From Cokeromyces recurvatus (Eukaryota > Mucoromycota > Mucoromycetes > Mucorales > Mucoraceae): a DNA stretch of 64,000 nucleotides. Each line of letters starts with the position of its first letter. Position 1 is the stretch's first letter. The stretch is from positions 995,501 through 1,059,500 of the forward strand of contig NW_026251391.1 in the NCBI RefSeq assembly GCF_025118155.1, given 5' to 3'. Both the position numbers and the translations under genes were made by a program. The notes under the pieces were generated by a model that had not been told where the DNA came from, did no database searches, and saw only the letters and a program-made list of their open reading frames with translations. Below are positions 37,774 through 48,775 of the stretch, piece after piece.

Positions 37774-37833
37774 GGCTCACTCTATGGCTCACTCTATGGT
37801 TCACTTTATGGCTCACTCTATGGCTCACTCTAT
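37774..37833. repeat. 12-bp tandem repeat, five units
   Basis: GGCTCACTCTAT repeated five times without gaps; the third unit differs by two C-to-T changes (GGTTCACTTTAT). Confidence 0.95.
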
Positions 37834-38765
37834 TGGTTGAAATTTGTGCTTTTTTAAAAACTTAATAGTGTCAAAAAAAAAAAAAAAAAATAATGATGAT
37901 AATAATAAAAAAATCTTGTTGAGACCTATGCTAATATGTATATTTTTTTTTTCAAATTAGATTTAAAAAAGGCATCTTTCAATTTCTACTTAAAGTATTA
38001 AGGTAATTATGTTAACTCTGTCAATTTAGGCTTTTTTTATAGATGATGTTATACGTGCTTATATTCTTGGGAATTTGATGTTACTGGAATTATGCAATCA
38101 TCATCTTTTGTTAAGCAAGCATCAAGCCATTGGCTATCATTTTGTCTTTCGTTATTTACTGGTGACATAATCATATTTCTTATACTTAATATTTGTTGTT
38201 TTAGTTGCCAAACTTGAACAAGAACAGGGAGTGTTTTGATAAGCAAAAAGTTAAAGAAAGAGAAAAAGACAAAAGACAAGTCTGTGAAAACTTCGTGTAG
38301 TTTTTATTTAGAAGAATAATACAAAAATTGTACCAGGAAAAATTATGTAAAAGGTAAAGGGTTATTTATATGTTTTTGCAAGGTAAGTGATATTAATAGA
38401 ACTACGATTTGGATAAGCAAATATTGCTATAATAAAGCATTAGTCATACATATTTTCTCCGAATAATTCTGCCTACAATAAGATCTATTTTTATTCTTTT
38501 CTGCTTGAGCTGTCGCTGTTACTAAAAATATTAAATTATTATTTCTGGGGTAAGCGACGCGTCAATATTAATTCACAGTGAATATGTCAGCTATAGCAAT
38601 ACCAATTATTTATATGCTACTATTATTATTATCCTCTAAGATATTATTACATAACAATACTCATCTTTATAGCTATCTATATATAATATGTATGGCTTAT
38701 AAATAATTGTAATTGAATATAACAGTCATAATCCTATTGAATTATTATTATTACATAATATAATG

Positions 38766-40494
38766 TATTGTATTTTTCAGCAAATAAGAGAAAATTTCAG
38801 AAAAAATAAGAGAAAATTATTGGACAAATAAGAGAAAATTATTGAACAAATAAGAGAAAATTTTAGGTCAATTAAGAGAAAAAAAAATGGCAATTAGCAA
38901 AAAATTTACTTATACTTAAATCTCATAAGTTTTTCTCCAGGGCTAAACACTTTTCAAAGAATCTGAGAGAATGGCGAATCCAGCCCTGGCAGTCTTTCTT
39001 AGTTACTTTGGAGCAGGCATCCATTATTCTGGGTGTGAGTGTCTCACCAGTTTCGAAAGGGCTTCTTTTGACGCCATACTTCACCTTCGACCAGAATAGC
39101 TCAATTGGGTTTAGGAATGGTGAGTACGGCGGAAGATATGCACACTTATAGCCTCTGCTTTCTATTAAGTTTCTTACTGTAGCTGGCTTATGTATGGGAG
39201 CATTATCCATTACCAAGTAAAAGCCCTTCATATTATTTCGGTCAAGAACATCCATCACATTACTCAAGTAATTTAAATAGTGCTCAGTCCTAGTTCCAAC
39301 CTTAGCTGTCGTTGTAACAACCTTCCCATCTATTCTTCTCTTCTTAGCTCCCGAAACTAATATTGGCTTTCTCAAAGAGATGTCAATAATGCCGGCGCTA
39401 GAGATGGCACCAAGAATGGTTATTGTGGTGCCTTTTGAAGCAGGGACAGTTGTTTTAGCAGGTTCTCCTATCTTGGACCAGCCACGAGTGCGTGTCATGT
39501 GTAAATTGAACCCTGCTTCATCCAAAAAAACGCAATTATTCTCAAAGTCCATATTTTTATCAGCTAGCCATTGAAGGATGGTCTCCTTTCTCTTCTTAAG
39601 AGTTTCTTCCGAGTTTCTAGCAGATGAAATTTTCTCCAACTTCTTCATAGATAGTGCACAGCTGGTTCTAAGATGTCTGTATACTGCGGATGGGCTCACG
39701 GAGAGACTTGGAAATTCTTTGAGCAACAACTCGTGTATTCCAGCTACAGTTGCAGTTGAACACTCATCAACAATGTCGGTAATAAACTTTGTGTGTTTTT
39801 CAGTAAGCTCAGAGACAGTTCCCATTTTGCGCCCTCTTTTTTTCTGTTGAGGTATTTCCCCTGTTTTCTGCCATTGCGATTTGAAACGGTAAGCTGATTT
39901 CTCATTTATTCCTGTTTTTAAAGCTGCATCTTTTACAGGAACCTGTTCAATTAACAGGGAAATAAGCTTGTTGATATCTTGCTGAGTGTACACACGTCTA
40001 GCATTGCTAGCGGCGTCTTTTTTTTCGGCCAGATCTCTGAGAGGCTTCTCTTCTTTCAAATCGCTCTCACTACCCTGTACATCAGCTTCATTTTCCTCCT
40101 TATCCGAGCTATTGCTGGCCTCATCACCCTCGTACCCTTCCTTCAGCTCCATCGTCGCATCTTCATCTAACTCCATGGCTGATGCAGTGATGTTGTACTC
40201 CCACTTCTTTCTCATCATTGACATTACGCTGACAATGATTTTAGGTACAGCTTCAATGTCATCGTCGCGTAGAGAAATTTCGTTCATATCAAAGTCAATA
40301 TCCATTTTTTGTTAATAATAGTGAGAAAAGTGCTTTCTACTAATTGCCATTTTTTTTTTCTCTTAATTTTTCTTGGACTTTCTCTTAATTGACCTAAAAT
40401 TTTCTCTTATTTGTTCAATAATTTTCTCTTATTTGTCCAATAATTTTCTCTTATTTTTTCTGAAATTTTCTCTTATTTGCTGAAAAATACAATA
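38766..40494 (-). mobile_element. Tc1/mariner-class DD34E transposon with repeated TIRs
   Basis: TA target duplications at 38766-38767 and 40493-40494. Inverted ends start TTGTATTTTTCAGCAAATAA on both sides: left 38768-38896, right 40340-40492. Each arm carries five or six copies of a TAAGAGAAA motif spaced 20-27 bp. The arms are nearly identical; the right has one extra repeat unit. Total 1,725 bp with an intact transposase gene. The insertion splits LTR copy 2, so it is the youngest event in the cluster. Confidence 0.92.
38923..40305 (-). CDS. DD34E transposase
   Basis: Cut-and-paste transposase, 460 residues, single open frame. N-terminus (1-105) is unusually long and acidic (DVQGSESDLKEEKP and neighbours). 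Then a helix-turn-helix pair: INKLISLLIEQVPVKDAALK...TGINEKSAYRFKSQW and a second near SVSPSAVYRHLRTS, with a basic linker KKRGRKMG. Catalytic residues: first Asp in NNCVFLDEAGFNLHMTRTRG, second Asp in GFYLVMDNAPIHK, Glu in YLPPYSPFLNPIELFWSKVK, with 34 residues between second Asp and Glu, hence DD34E. All three are present and there is no stop, so the protein could be functional. The 'LDEaGFN...TR..GWS..G' block groups it with Tc1-like transposases common in fungi. Start at 40305 follows TIR sequence by 35 bp. Confidence 0.93.
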   Translation of the reverse strand: MDIDFDMNEISLRDDDIEAVPKIIVSVMSMMRKKWEYNITASAMELDEDATMELKEGYEGDEASNSSDKEENEADVQGSESDLKEEKPLRDLAEKKDAASNARRVYTQQDINKLISLLIEQVPVKDAALKTGINEKSAYRFKSQWQKTGEIPQQKKRGRKMGTVSELTEKHTKFITDIVDECSTATVAGIHELLLKEFPSLSVSPSAVYRHLRTSCALSMKKLEKISSARNSEETLKKRKETILQWLADKNMDFENNCVFLDEAGFNLHMTRTRGWSKIGEPAKTTVPASKGTTITILGAISSAGIIDISLRKPILVSGAKKRRIDGKVVTTTAKVGTRTEHYLNYLSNVMDVLDRNNMKGFYLVMDNAPIHKPATVRNLIESRGYKCAYLPPYSPFLNPIELFWSKVKYGVKRSPFETGETLTPRIMDACSKVTKKDCQGWIRHSLRFFEKCLALEKNL

Positions 40495-42242
40495 TATAAT
40501 TATTTTTAATGCTCGAATACTCAAACAATGACTATTATCAAAACTGAGAGTAGAATGAATATTATGCTGTGAAACGCGATATATTAGTTTTATTTGAATA
40601 ACCTTTTTATTATGTAATAAATGATGGTTTATTTCTATTAACTTGATTATAAAGGCTACTACAATTATAACAGGGAGGACTTTAGCGCCGAACTTCTCTA
40701 CATTAGAAGGAATACTTAGCTCTTTTCCTCGTGATATTCTTGTAATATATCGATGTGGTCGGTCAGCAGTAATTAGTTGCATAGTTAACCCGGAATGAAT
40801 AATTCCAAATGCTTTCATTCCTATAAAATCTTTATTTTTTAAGATTAAATGATCTAACATATCTTTTAGAACCTTAGGTAATTTGGCAGATCCTTCTGTC
40901 ATTAATTTGGTTCCCTTTTGTTCATAACGAATTCCCACTTCGTCTGCTCCGTACTCTAGACTCTCTTCATGATCTGAAGTAGTATCTCTAATGAGAAAGT
41001 CACATTTATACCCAATTTGTTTTCTTTCAATTGGTGATACTGATCCAATAACTCTATTTGCATTTTTTCTGTTTGCGCTTGAAATACTCATGGCTTCACT
41101 TCTATGGTGAAAAATAGAGGTTAAATCTATACGTGTTTAACAATCGCTTCTATAACTTGCCTTACTACTTCAAGTGAAGGTACATCATCAAAAATACGAT
41201 CGATAAACGACCAGATATGAATATTGTACCACAGTTCTTTCTTTGAAGCGCTTAATGATCCACTTTCATATTCTCTTAATAATGCATGTACTGCAAACTT
41301 TAACCAATCAAAATCATGGTGTTTGCGTATATTGTATTCAGTTTCCCAGTGTTGTCTTTTAACAAGACTTTGGCGGATTTTTTCGGTAGTGGTACAGTTG
41401 AATGAATTCATATAATCGCGTAATTTACTTGGAATTGGTATTGTTGTGCTTATCACGTTTTCTTTCTTTATCTCCTCTAACTCTTTTTCAGTAAAAATAT
41501 TATGTTTCAAATATGTTTGATCATCAACGTCTATGATAAAAGAGTTCGATGGATGATCTACTAGTAACTTTTTACTAAAATTATACAAAGCGTCTTCTAC
41601 TATCTTTCCAGTTGAAAGCATCCACTTGTATGCATTATTCAATTTTGAGTAACTTTTCTCAAATTCAGGATGGCTTGCGGGTTCTGAAAATATATTTTAA
41701 TAACAGATAAAGCGATCTAATATTTATTTACCATGATGCATCTTTAAATGTAAACCAAGCTCTTCTATAGTTTCATAATGGGTAGTGCAACTCAAGCAAG
41801 CCTTAACAAATTTCACATCATTCTAAATATAAAAGAGAAGATTAGCTAACAAATTAAATAAGTTAAATATACGTTATACTTACTCTGTTTTTGGAAAACG
41901 CCTTCGATATATATTTCTTACTAGGAATGTGACATAATACAAAATTACTTAAAGAAGAGTAGTAGAATATGTAAGATTTATTACTTACTATTTCTTATTA
42001 TAGAATTTGGATGTACAGTTTGGATATGAAAGCCCTAATTCATAAATGGTAAGCAAGTTAATGAGAAAAAAAAAAGGATAAAACAATACCTTCAGTATCA
42101 ATATAATGTCGTCTTAAGCTTCTCATTTCTGTAAATTGAAGAAAACATACGTGACATTCATACTGTAAACAAAAATATTCAATAGTTTCCTTCATTTTTA
42201 TTGAAAGAAACTCTCTAAAAAAATTGTTCCATCTCACAAAAG

Positions 42243-42413
42243 GTTGAATGATCCAAGATAGTTGGAATACTTCAAAATGCTCTTGATTGGTCAGATAGAA
42301 ATTTTGTCCAATTGGATTTCGGATAATTGGTCGATTGGGCTTCAAATAATTGACTAAATTTTCTCTGACCAACGTTTTCAAAAATATGTCTAATTGACGG
42401 TGGATGCACTGTA
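42243..42413. repeat. Right arm of the long inverted repeat
   Basis: Ends TTGACGGTGGATGCACTGTA, the reverse complement of the left arm start, and also covers the first coding block of the zinc-finger gene (frame reading TLVRENLVNYLKPNRP then HFEVFQLSWIIQPF). Confidence 0.78.
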
Positions 42414-42424
42414 TGTAAGATTAT

Positions 42425-43990
42425 AACCTACCACTGGCGTCCTACAGGGTTCCATTCTATCACCTTTTTTGTATTCCATTTACATTAACCAGTTACTCTC
42501 TCTACTTCGTCGTCAACCGCTTGATGACGTGCCTCCAACAGATGTCTGCCGATTTGCTCGATCCATCAATTGTCTCCTATATGCTGCTGATGTTGTACTC
42601 ATAACTGACCCTACTGACCTTGAGGACCTGCTGCAGAAATGTGAGGAGCATAGTCAACGCTTAGGTTATCGCTGGAATCCACTGAAATGCGCTATACTGG
42701 CTCCTAGTTCTGATAACCGTTCTTATTCTCTGTATGGCACTACACTACCTCGTCAGACATCCTTTTCCTACTTGGGTATCTCTATTAGCCCTGGTGGTCT
42801 CTTGAACACAGCTGAATTAGCACAGAATAATATTAATAAGGCGCTTTAAACTATGAATCAAATGACATCCCTCGGTGTGAATCACAAAGGATTTGATCGG
42901 CTTCTCTCTGTCCGTTTTTACACTCAAATAGTACGTGCTCAGCTTGAATATAGCCTCGTTATTAACTCGGTCTCTGCTACTCAAATCACAAAATTAGAAG
43001 CATGTCAAACACAATGTATCCGAAAAATTTTTGGCGGTAGTACTCGGTGCTCAATTAAAGTTATGTTGCACTTGGTCAACCTGCCCACAATGAAGGAACG
43101 TATTCACCTCCTGCAAGCTAAATTCTTACTTCGGTCTATCTACTCTCCGGACGATATTCTTGTTTCCAAGTTTTTACCACATATACGTCCCTCTTCAAGC
43201 CATTCTCAATGGTATAAGCTTTCGAAAACACCTATCTGGCAACGGTATACTGCTTCTTTTGACGATAATATTTATGATCCTCGTGCTTTTGCTGGTATCT
43301 GTAAAGCATACCTAAAAGATAATCTTGGTGATCGACGAAATAGTAACAATGCTGTTCTCTTGTCTGTCTGCCATCCTATCCTAGATATCGATCCTAACCT
43401 CTGGTTACCTATGTCAAATGTAGAACGCAGCCGAATAGTCCGCTGGCGTCTAGGTTGGTTACCTGGCAGTGCCCCTAAACCGTGCATCTATCACCCTAAT
43501 GCCTTGTTCACAAGATCTTATGCTATATGGTGTCTACATATGCATCGACGATTACAAATGCCTTTGACCGAACCCGACCCTTTGTCCTTTCTCTTGAATA
43601 AGCTGCCAAATAAACAAAAACGCATGCCACCAATCTCATCAGCTTTCAACACATCTGTCTTTCCCGCCTGGACGATTCGTTGGCCTGCTATGTGCCGTAT
43701 ACTTTTTGAACTTGACTATCTTCATCATGACAAACTTCCTCCAGAAACTGTCCCCCCTGGTACAAAACTTGTAAACTGGTTACGTAACTCTGAATCTAGT
43801 ATTTATTGATATATCTTACTTTTCCTCTTCCCTTCTCTTTCTTTTTTACCCTTTTGCCTATCAAAAGGTTTTTTTAGTACACTTTTATCCTTTTTTGAAC
43901 TGACCCGGGCAATCCAATACACCAGTATTATGTGCTCACATGGGTTGTTTAAATTTTTGTTATAAAAATTTTTGTTATAAATAAAATAAT
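42425..43990 (+). mobile_element. 5'-truncated non-LTR retrotransposon (LINE), inactive
   Basis: Reverse-transcriptase C-terminal half. It opens at the GVLQGSILSPFLYSIYINQL motif (42434-), then RSINCLLYAADVVLITDP, the active-site block, and HSQRLGYRWNPLKCAIL, TSFSYLGISISPGG. A TAA at 42847-42849 interrupts the frame, which then continues to 43809 (RAQLEYSLVINSVSATQITK, CQTQCIRKIFGG and so on). The active site reads YAAD where YADD is expected, so one catalytic Asp is lost. About 180 bp of T- and A-rich 3' UTR ends near 43990. Truncated at the 5' side, as usual for LINEs, almost exactly where the inverted-repeat arm ends. Confidence 0.87.
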
Positions 43991-44036
43991 TCTTAATCGT
44001 ATGTTAGATTATAAATACTTCTGGATATTTTTTTGT

Positions 44037-44663
44037 AATATTGTTTTGATGCAAAAAGATGAGAAAAAGAATATGGAAACAAAAAAGACAAGTCTGTGAA
44101 AACTTTGTATATTTATTGAAAGAAAAAAAAAATACAGAAATTGTACAAAGAAAAATTAATGTGGAAAATATCGAGAGCTATTTATATGTTTTTGTAAGGT
44201 GAGTGGGAAGAATAGAAATGTGATTTAGATAAGCAAATATTATTAGAATAAAGCGTTTTACATAAAATATTGTCTCCGAATAATTATGCATATAATAGGA
44301 TATATTTTTATCCTGATTTGCTGCTGTTATTAGAAATATAAGAAATTATTATTTCTGGAGTAAGTGACGCGTCAATATTGATTTGTAGTGAAGATATTAG
44401 CTATAACAACACTAATTATTTATGAAATACTATTATTATCATCCTATGAGATCTTATTACATAACAATATTCAACATTATTAATGTATATAATTATCATT
44501 AGTGCTCGAATACTCTAATAAGGACTATTATTAAAATTGAATGTAGAATGAATATTGTGCTATGAAGTACAATATACTAGCTTTATTTGAATAACTTTTT
44601 TAATAAATAACGGTTTATTTCTATTAACTTGGTTATAAAGACGAATACAGTCATAATAAATGT
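44037..44663 (+). mobile_element. Solo LTR, copy 3
   Basis: TGTTTTGATGCAAAAAGATG (44042) to CAGTCATAATA (44658), 617 bp, flanked by AATAT (44037-44041) and AATGT (44659-44663), an imperfect 5-bp duplication. Shares GACAAGTCTGTGAAAACTT, AAGTGACGCGTCAATATT and the TTTATTTGAATAAC block with copy 2. Confidence 0.8.
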
Positions 44664-44702
44664 GTACAGATGTAAATTACAATTTTTTGTTTTGTTTTGT
44701 TT

Positions 44703-46986
44703 CTAAGCTGCAGGTGCAGCAAAACCAGAAACCCAACCCAAAGAGTTCGAATTAGTTGACCAGCAATCGTTTATATTACCAACTCTTTGGACAATTTCAG
44801 CGGCAGAAGCATTTTCAAGGCAGTAACGCAATAAAAGTTGACGAAGACGATGATATGAGTTTCTACAGCCAGCCTACAATAGATAACGAATATAAATAAA
44901 AAGATACATATTAACAATAATGAATACTTACTGTAGCCGCTCGTTCGTACCATGCCATAGCTTCTCGTAAATTAACGGGTGTACCTAAACCTTTTTCATA
45001 GCAGAGACCTAAATGATATTGTGCAGTAATTTGACCTTGTTGAGCAGCGAGTTTAAAATAGACCACTGCCTTTTCAAGATTTTGTCGACACCCAATACCA
45101 GCTTGAAGGTGGACACCAAGTTTATCTTGTGCACGAGCATGATTTTGTTGAGCTGCTCTACGATACCAATAAATCGCTTTTGTTGGATTCTCTGCGACAC
45201 CAATACCACTCGCATAGCAGTATCCGAGGTTACATTGAGCCCATGGATTACCCTGTTTAGCTGCCTTCATATACCAATGAACTGCAAATTTTGGGTCCTT
45301 TTTAACACCTAAACCTTCTTCATAACAAAAGCCAAGTGTGTTTTGTGCTAATGGATTTCCTTGTATAGCAGATAGTCTAAACCATTTAACAGCTTCTTCT
45401 TCATTTTTTTCTACACCCATACCATTTCTATAACAAAAGCCCAAGGAAAGTTGTGCGGGGGCATGGTTATGCTCAGCGCTACGCAGGTACCAATATACGG
45501 ATTCACGTAAATTAACTTCAACACCTAATCCATTTTGATAGCAGTAGCCTAAAGAATGGAAGGCAAACACATTACCTTGTTGAGCAGATTTTTTATACCA
45601 AGCAACAGCCAATTTTAAATTCTTAACCACGCCGATACCATTTTGATAACAGAAACCAAGATTATGTTGAGCGCGACCATGTCCTTGACGTGCAGCTTGC
45701 CCATACCAATAAGCTCCCTCTGCAGCATCCTTCTCAACTCCAATACCATTTTGATAGCAATAACCCAAATTACATTGAGCCCAAGGATAACCTTGCTCTG
45801 CAGATCGACGATACCATACGGCAGCAATTTGTTTATTTTGAGCAACACCAATACCATCTTCATAACAATAACCTAATGAATTCTGAGCGAATGCATTTCC
45901 TTTCTCAGCAGCTAGCAGATACCATTTAACGGCTTCGATAGGATTCTTAGGAACACCAATACCATCTTCAAAACAATAACCAATATTATAAATGGCCACA
46001 GTTTCACCTTGAATAGCAGCACGATGATACCATTCCAAGGCTGCCTTTTCAGATTTCTCAACACCAAAGCCTTCACCATAACAATAACCAAGGATACCTT
46101 GACCACGACAATTACCTTGCTCTGCACTAAGTTTATACCATTTAAATGCCAACTGTTCATCCTTTGAAACAGCAATACCATCATGATAACAAACACCCAA
46201 ACAATATTGACTAGCTGAACAATGATCTATTTCAGCAGCACGTCGAATCCATTCAATAGCCTTGGGTCCTCTCGCATTTACTTTTGTTTCCCAATATTCT
46301 GCTTCAACACGATTAATTTGAACGCCGGGACGACCATACTTTCTCAAGAAGGCTAATCGTGTGATACCTAAAAGAGTAGCATCACTTAAATCTAATTGAT
46401 CAATGGCTTCCTGACTAAATTTTGCACTGTTTGCTGTTAAAGCTGACTTGACAGACATGATGTAATAACGCTCTGCTAATTTAAAATCGATAGGAATTCC
46501 AAGACCGAACTCGTAACAAAATCCAAGGACAGCTTGTGCACCTGAGTGATTACCTTTGTTGGCAGCTTCTTGAAGATAAAGAACAGCAAGGCTTTGATCT
46601 TTTGTTTTATCATTACGTCCATATAAATGTTCCTCTGCTGTTTGAAGGAGTTCATCCATAGTATATTGAGGTGAAGAAGTGATAAGAGTAGATTGATGTT
46701 GTTGTTGTAAAGAGTTTATACTAGTTGTTAGAGATATAACAGAATCACGTTGTTTATGATGAATAGTAAAAGAATTGGATTTACAAATAGATGAAGATGA
46801 AAATGAAACTTTTGTAAAAAATTTTGGAGAAGCAGATAATTTGCTACGATGATTGTTACTGCTGTTTTGATTTTCATTTTGATTATCGCTTTTATTTTTT
46901 TGTTGATATGAAAAATATTTTCGATTGAACTTTGTAAACATACGCCGTGAAGCAAACATAAAATATGATAATGGAGTTGAAGTCAT
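44703..46986 (-). CDS. Sel1-repeat protein (about 13 repeats)
   Basis: Two exons: 46986 to about 44933 and about 44875-44703. The first 130 residues are Ser/Asn/Gln-rich and start MTSTPLSYFMFASRRMFTKF. From about residue 140 on, tandem 36-residue Sel1-like units repeat A..LG.CY..G.GV.k....A..WY..AA.qG; I count 13 copies of the GxCYxxGxGV element (for example LGYCYEDGIGVAQNKQIAA and LGFCYQNGIGVVKNLKLAV), with a Cys in almost every unit. The last exon gives a C-terminal tail ending WSTNSNSLGWVSGFAAPAA. Solenoid adaptor; fungal relatives include the chitin-synthase activator Skt5/Chs4 group, but repeat number alone does not prove that role. The stop is placed by splicing at the GTAAGT donor, not at the read-through end. 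Confidence 0.87.
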
Positions 46987-48162
46987 TAAAGGAGAGGGAT
47001 TGTTTTAAAGGATATATTTATATAAATAAAAAATTTAAAAAAAAAAGTGAAAGAATAAAAAAGAAGAAGAAAGGAGAATAAAAAAAAATAATCTTTTTGT
47101 TTTATAATTTTAATAACAAAAAAAATAAAATAAAACAATCTTCTTGTGTTTATTTTGATTTATTCATTACGCATGGCTATATGCCTCGTGAAGAATGAAG
47201 CTTTTCAAGTCGTCTTTTAGTGTAAGAAAATATTTTTTAACAAAGCAAATCATGTGGGAACACACGGTTAATTCTCGTGAAATCCATTACGGAATGAGGT
47301 TTTCCGAATATTTATGTTTTGTCCTACTTCTTTTGTTTCTTTCTTTTACAAGTTCTTGTTGACATTTTCCTTTGAACTTGTTTATAGTTCTACTTTTATG
47401 AGTATTATTGAATGATCATTGGCTAAAAAAATTAAGTATTTTGTTTTTCCATTTGCGAACAAGTTTTTTTTTATCCTTATTTGGTAATTTTTATAGTCAG
47501 TCAACAAAACAAATATAAGGTAATTTGCAAAAAAATTAAAAAAAAAAATTAAAAAAAATTAAAAAAAAAATTAAAAAGAAACTTTTGTTATATAATATTA
47601 CATAAATGACCGTGCGCACCAAAGATAATGACGCCATTATTTTTAATTTTCCTGTATAACTTTGGTATCTTAATTTCTTTTCCATCAAATTTTTATAACC
47701 ATAATTTGATAAAATAAATCAATGCGTTAAAAGACCTAATAAAAAGAAAAGAAGAGTATCTTGAATCTTAAATATGTATTTGTAATAGGCAATATTATAT
47801 AATAGTAAGGTAACATAATTGTTGTACTGAAAACATAATTTATATCGATCAGCAATGTTTTATTTTAGAAGGTCACTCATCAACATGGTAGTTAGTGATA
47901 CACTAATTGAAGGAAAACATATATACAAACTTATTTATCTTATTGTTACGAATTAATACTGACTGTCGATTGTAGTAGTAGAAAGTTTAAAATAGAAGAG
48001 AGAAAATGATATGCATTAATACCGGAAAAAAAAAAGATTTCGATAAAATCTGTCAAGAGTAATAATAACCCAGCTTACAATTATATATTATACCTGTTTT
48101 CTGCTGATCTACCTTATTTTATGATGTAAAAAAAAGTGAACACATGTTATTAAATATTTTTG

Positions 48163-48210
<48 letters not shown>

Positions 48211-48775
48211 CCGTCTTATTTGTTTAGAAGACATATACTTTTTAATGGATATGCAAAGTAATGTTATTTATTATTTTCATAAATACTAAAGTAAGTCTAC
48301 TACAAATGTTATTATACTTCCACGAATAGATCCTTTTATACTTATAAATATATGTATATAGCTAATATGTAACTAGGTAATATTTATTTATTGAACATTA
48401 AGTAAAATATTGATAATCGTCCTATTTCAACTAAAAGCATTATGCTACTATGTGTCTAATAATAGAAATAATACTTCATGTAAATTATCATATTTTTAAG
48501 ACAAGATTTAAACTGTATATTTTCATATAGCCTAACTATTAAGCATTTGCATTCAAACTTTCAGTCAGCGTGTTTATGAATAGAAAAATAAAAAAAAAAG
48601 AACCATATTTGAAACTATGATGTAAATGCTATTATTCGTAAATACTAACCTTATTATAATTGGCTAAAGCATTAACTCAAAAAAAAAAATCTCTATAATA
48701 ACAGATATAGAATTGTACGAAGAGTATTATTTTTTATTGAAATCTACAAAACATGATAGCAAGTGTATTTATTTA
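46987..48775. other. AT-rich spacer with T42 run
   Basis: Upstream of the Sel1 gene and downstream of the ABC transporter. T42 at 48167-48208, and A/T-rich repeats TTAAAAAAA at 47536-47580. No gene seen. Confidence 0.5.

Larger units (their letters stand above)
38227..40677 (+). mobile_element. Solo LTR, copy 2, with GGGAG target duplication, itself interrupted
   Basis: GGGAG at 38227-38231 and at 40673-40677 flank an LTR starting TGTTTTGATAAG (38232) and ending ATTATAACA (40672), a TG...CA pair. Without the DD34E insert at 38768-40492 the LTR is about 714 bp. Removing LTR plus one GGGAG rejoins the zinc-finger frame as KVLP|VLVQVWQ. No primer-binding site, polypurine tract or gag-pol adjoins it, so it is a solo LTR from recombination. 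Confidence 0.88.
38049..42381 (-). pseudogene. Zinc-finger gene of an uncharacterised repeated family, split by an LTR
   Basis: Read downward from about 42381. Exon 1 (to about 42091) has a C2H2-like finger, YECHVCFLQFTEMRSLRRHY. Small exons near 42035-41985 and 41935-41885 follow, then a second finger at about 41825-41733 (CLSCTTHYETIEELGLHLKM HH, gap mine), then 41690-41127 (MLSTGKIVEDALYNFSKK and FIIDVDDQTYLKHNIF) and 41091-40673 (LPKVLKDMLDHLILKNKDFI). The last exon is cut at 40677 by an LTR and resumes at 38231 as LVQVWQLKQQILSIRN, ending at 38049. I recall this STGKIVED...LPK.L.DML layout as a multi-copy Mucorales family without known function; that is memory, not a search. There is no conventional ATG in exon 1, and its first coding part lies inside the inverted repeat. 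With the LTR and DD34E inserts it is now interrupted. Confidence 0.68.
37345..44663. mobile_element. Nested transposon cluster
   Basis: Contains, from outside in: LINE 3' fragment on - (37351-37613) and LINE on + (42425-43990); an inverted-repeat pair (37617-37742 and 42243-42413); a zinc-finger gene on - between them; a solo LTR splitting that gene (38232-40672); a DD34E transposon splitting the LTR (38768-40492); and a further solo LTR to the right (44042-44658). Poly-T39 lies just left at 37186-37224. No ordinary host gene is seen inside. Confidence 0.8.

Noticed and set aside
39380..40315. Plus-strand ORFs across the DD34E transposase
   Set aside because: Antisense shadows of an intact transposase gene.
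37140..44660. Giant Starship-like or single large cargo element
   Set aside because: No tyrosine recombinase and the parts are explained by nested known-type insertions.
45009..46955. Several overlapping ORFs on both strands across the Sel1 gene
   Set aside because: Out-of-frame shadows of the repeat units; repetition makes them long but they lack domains.
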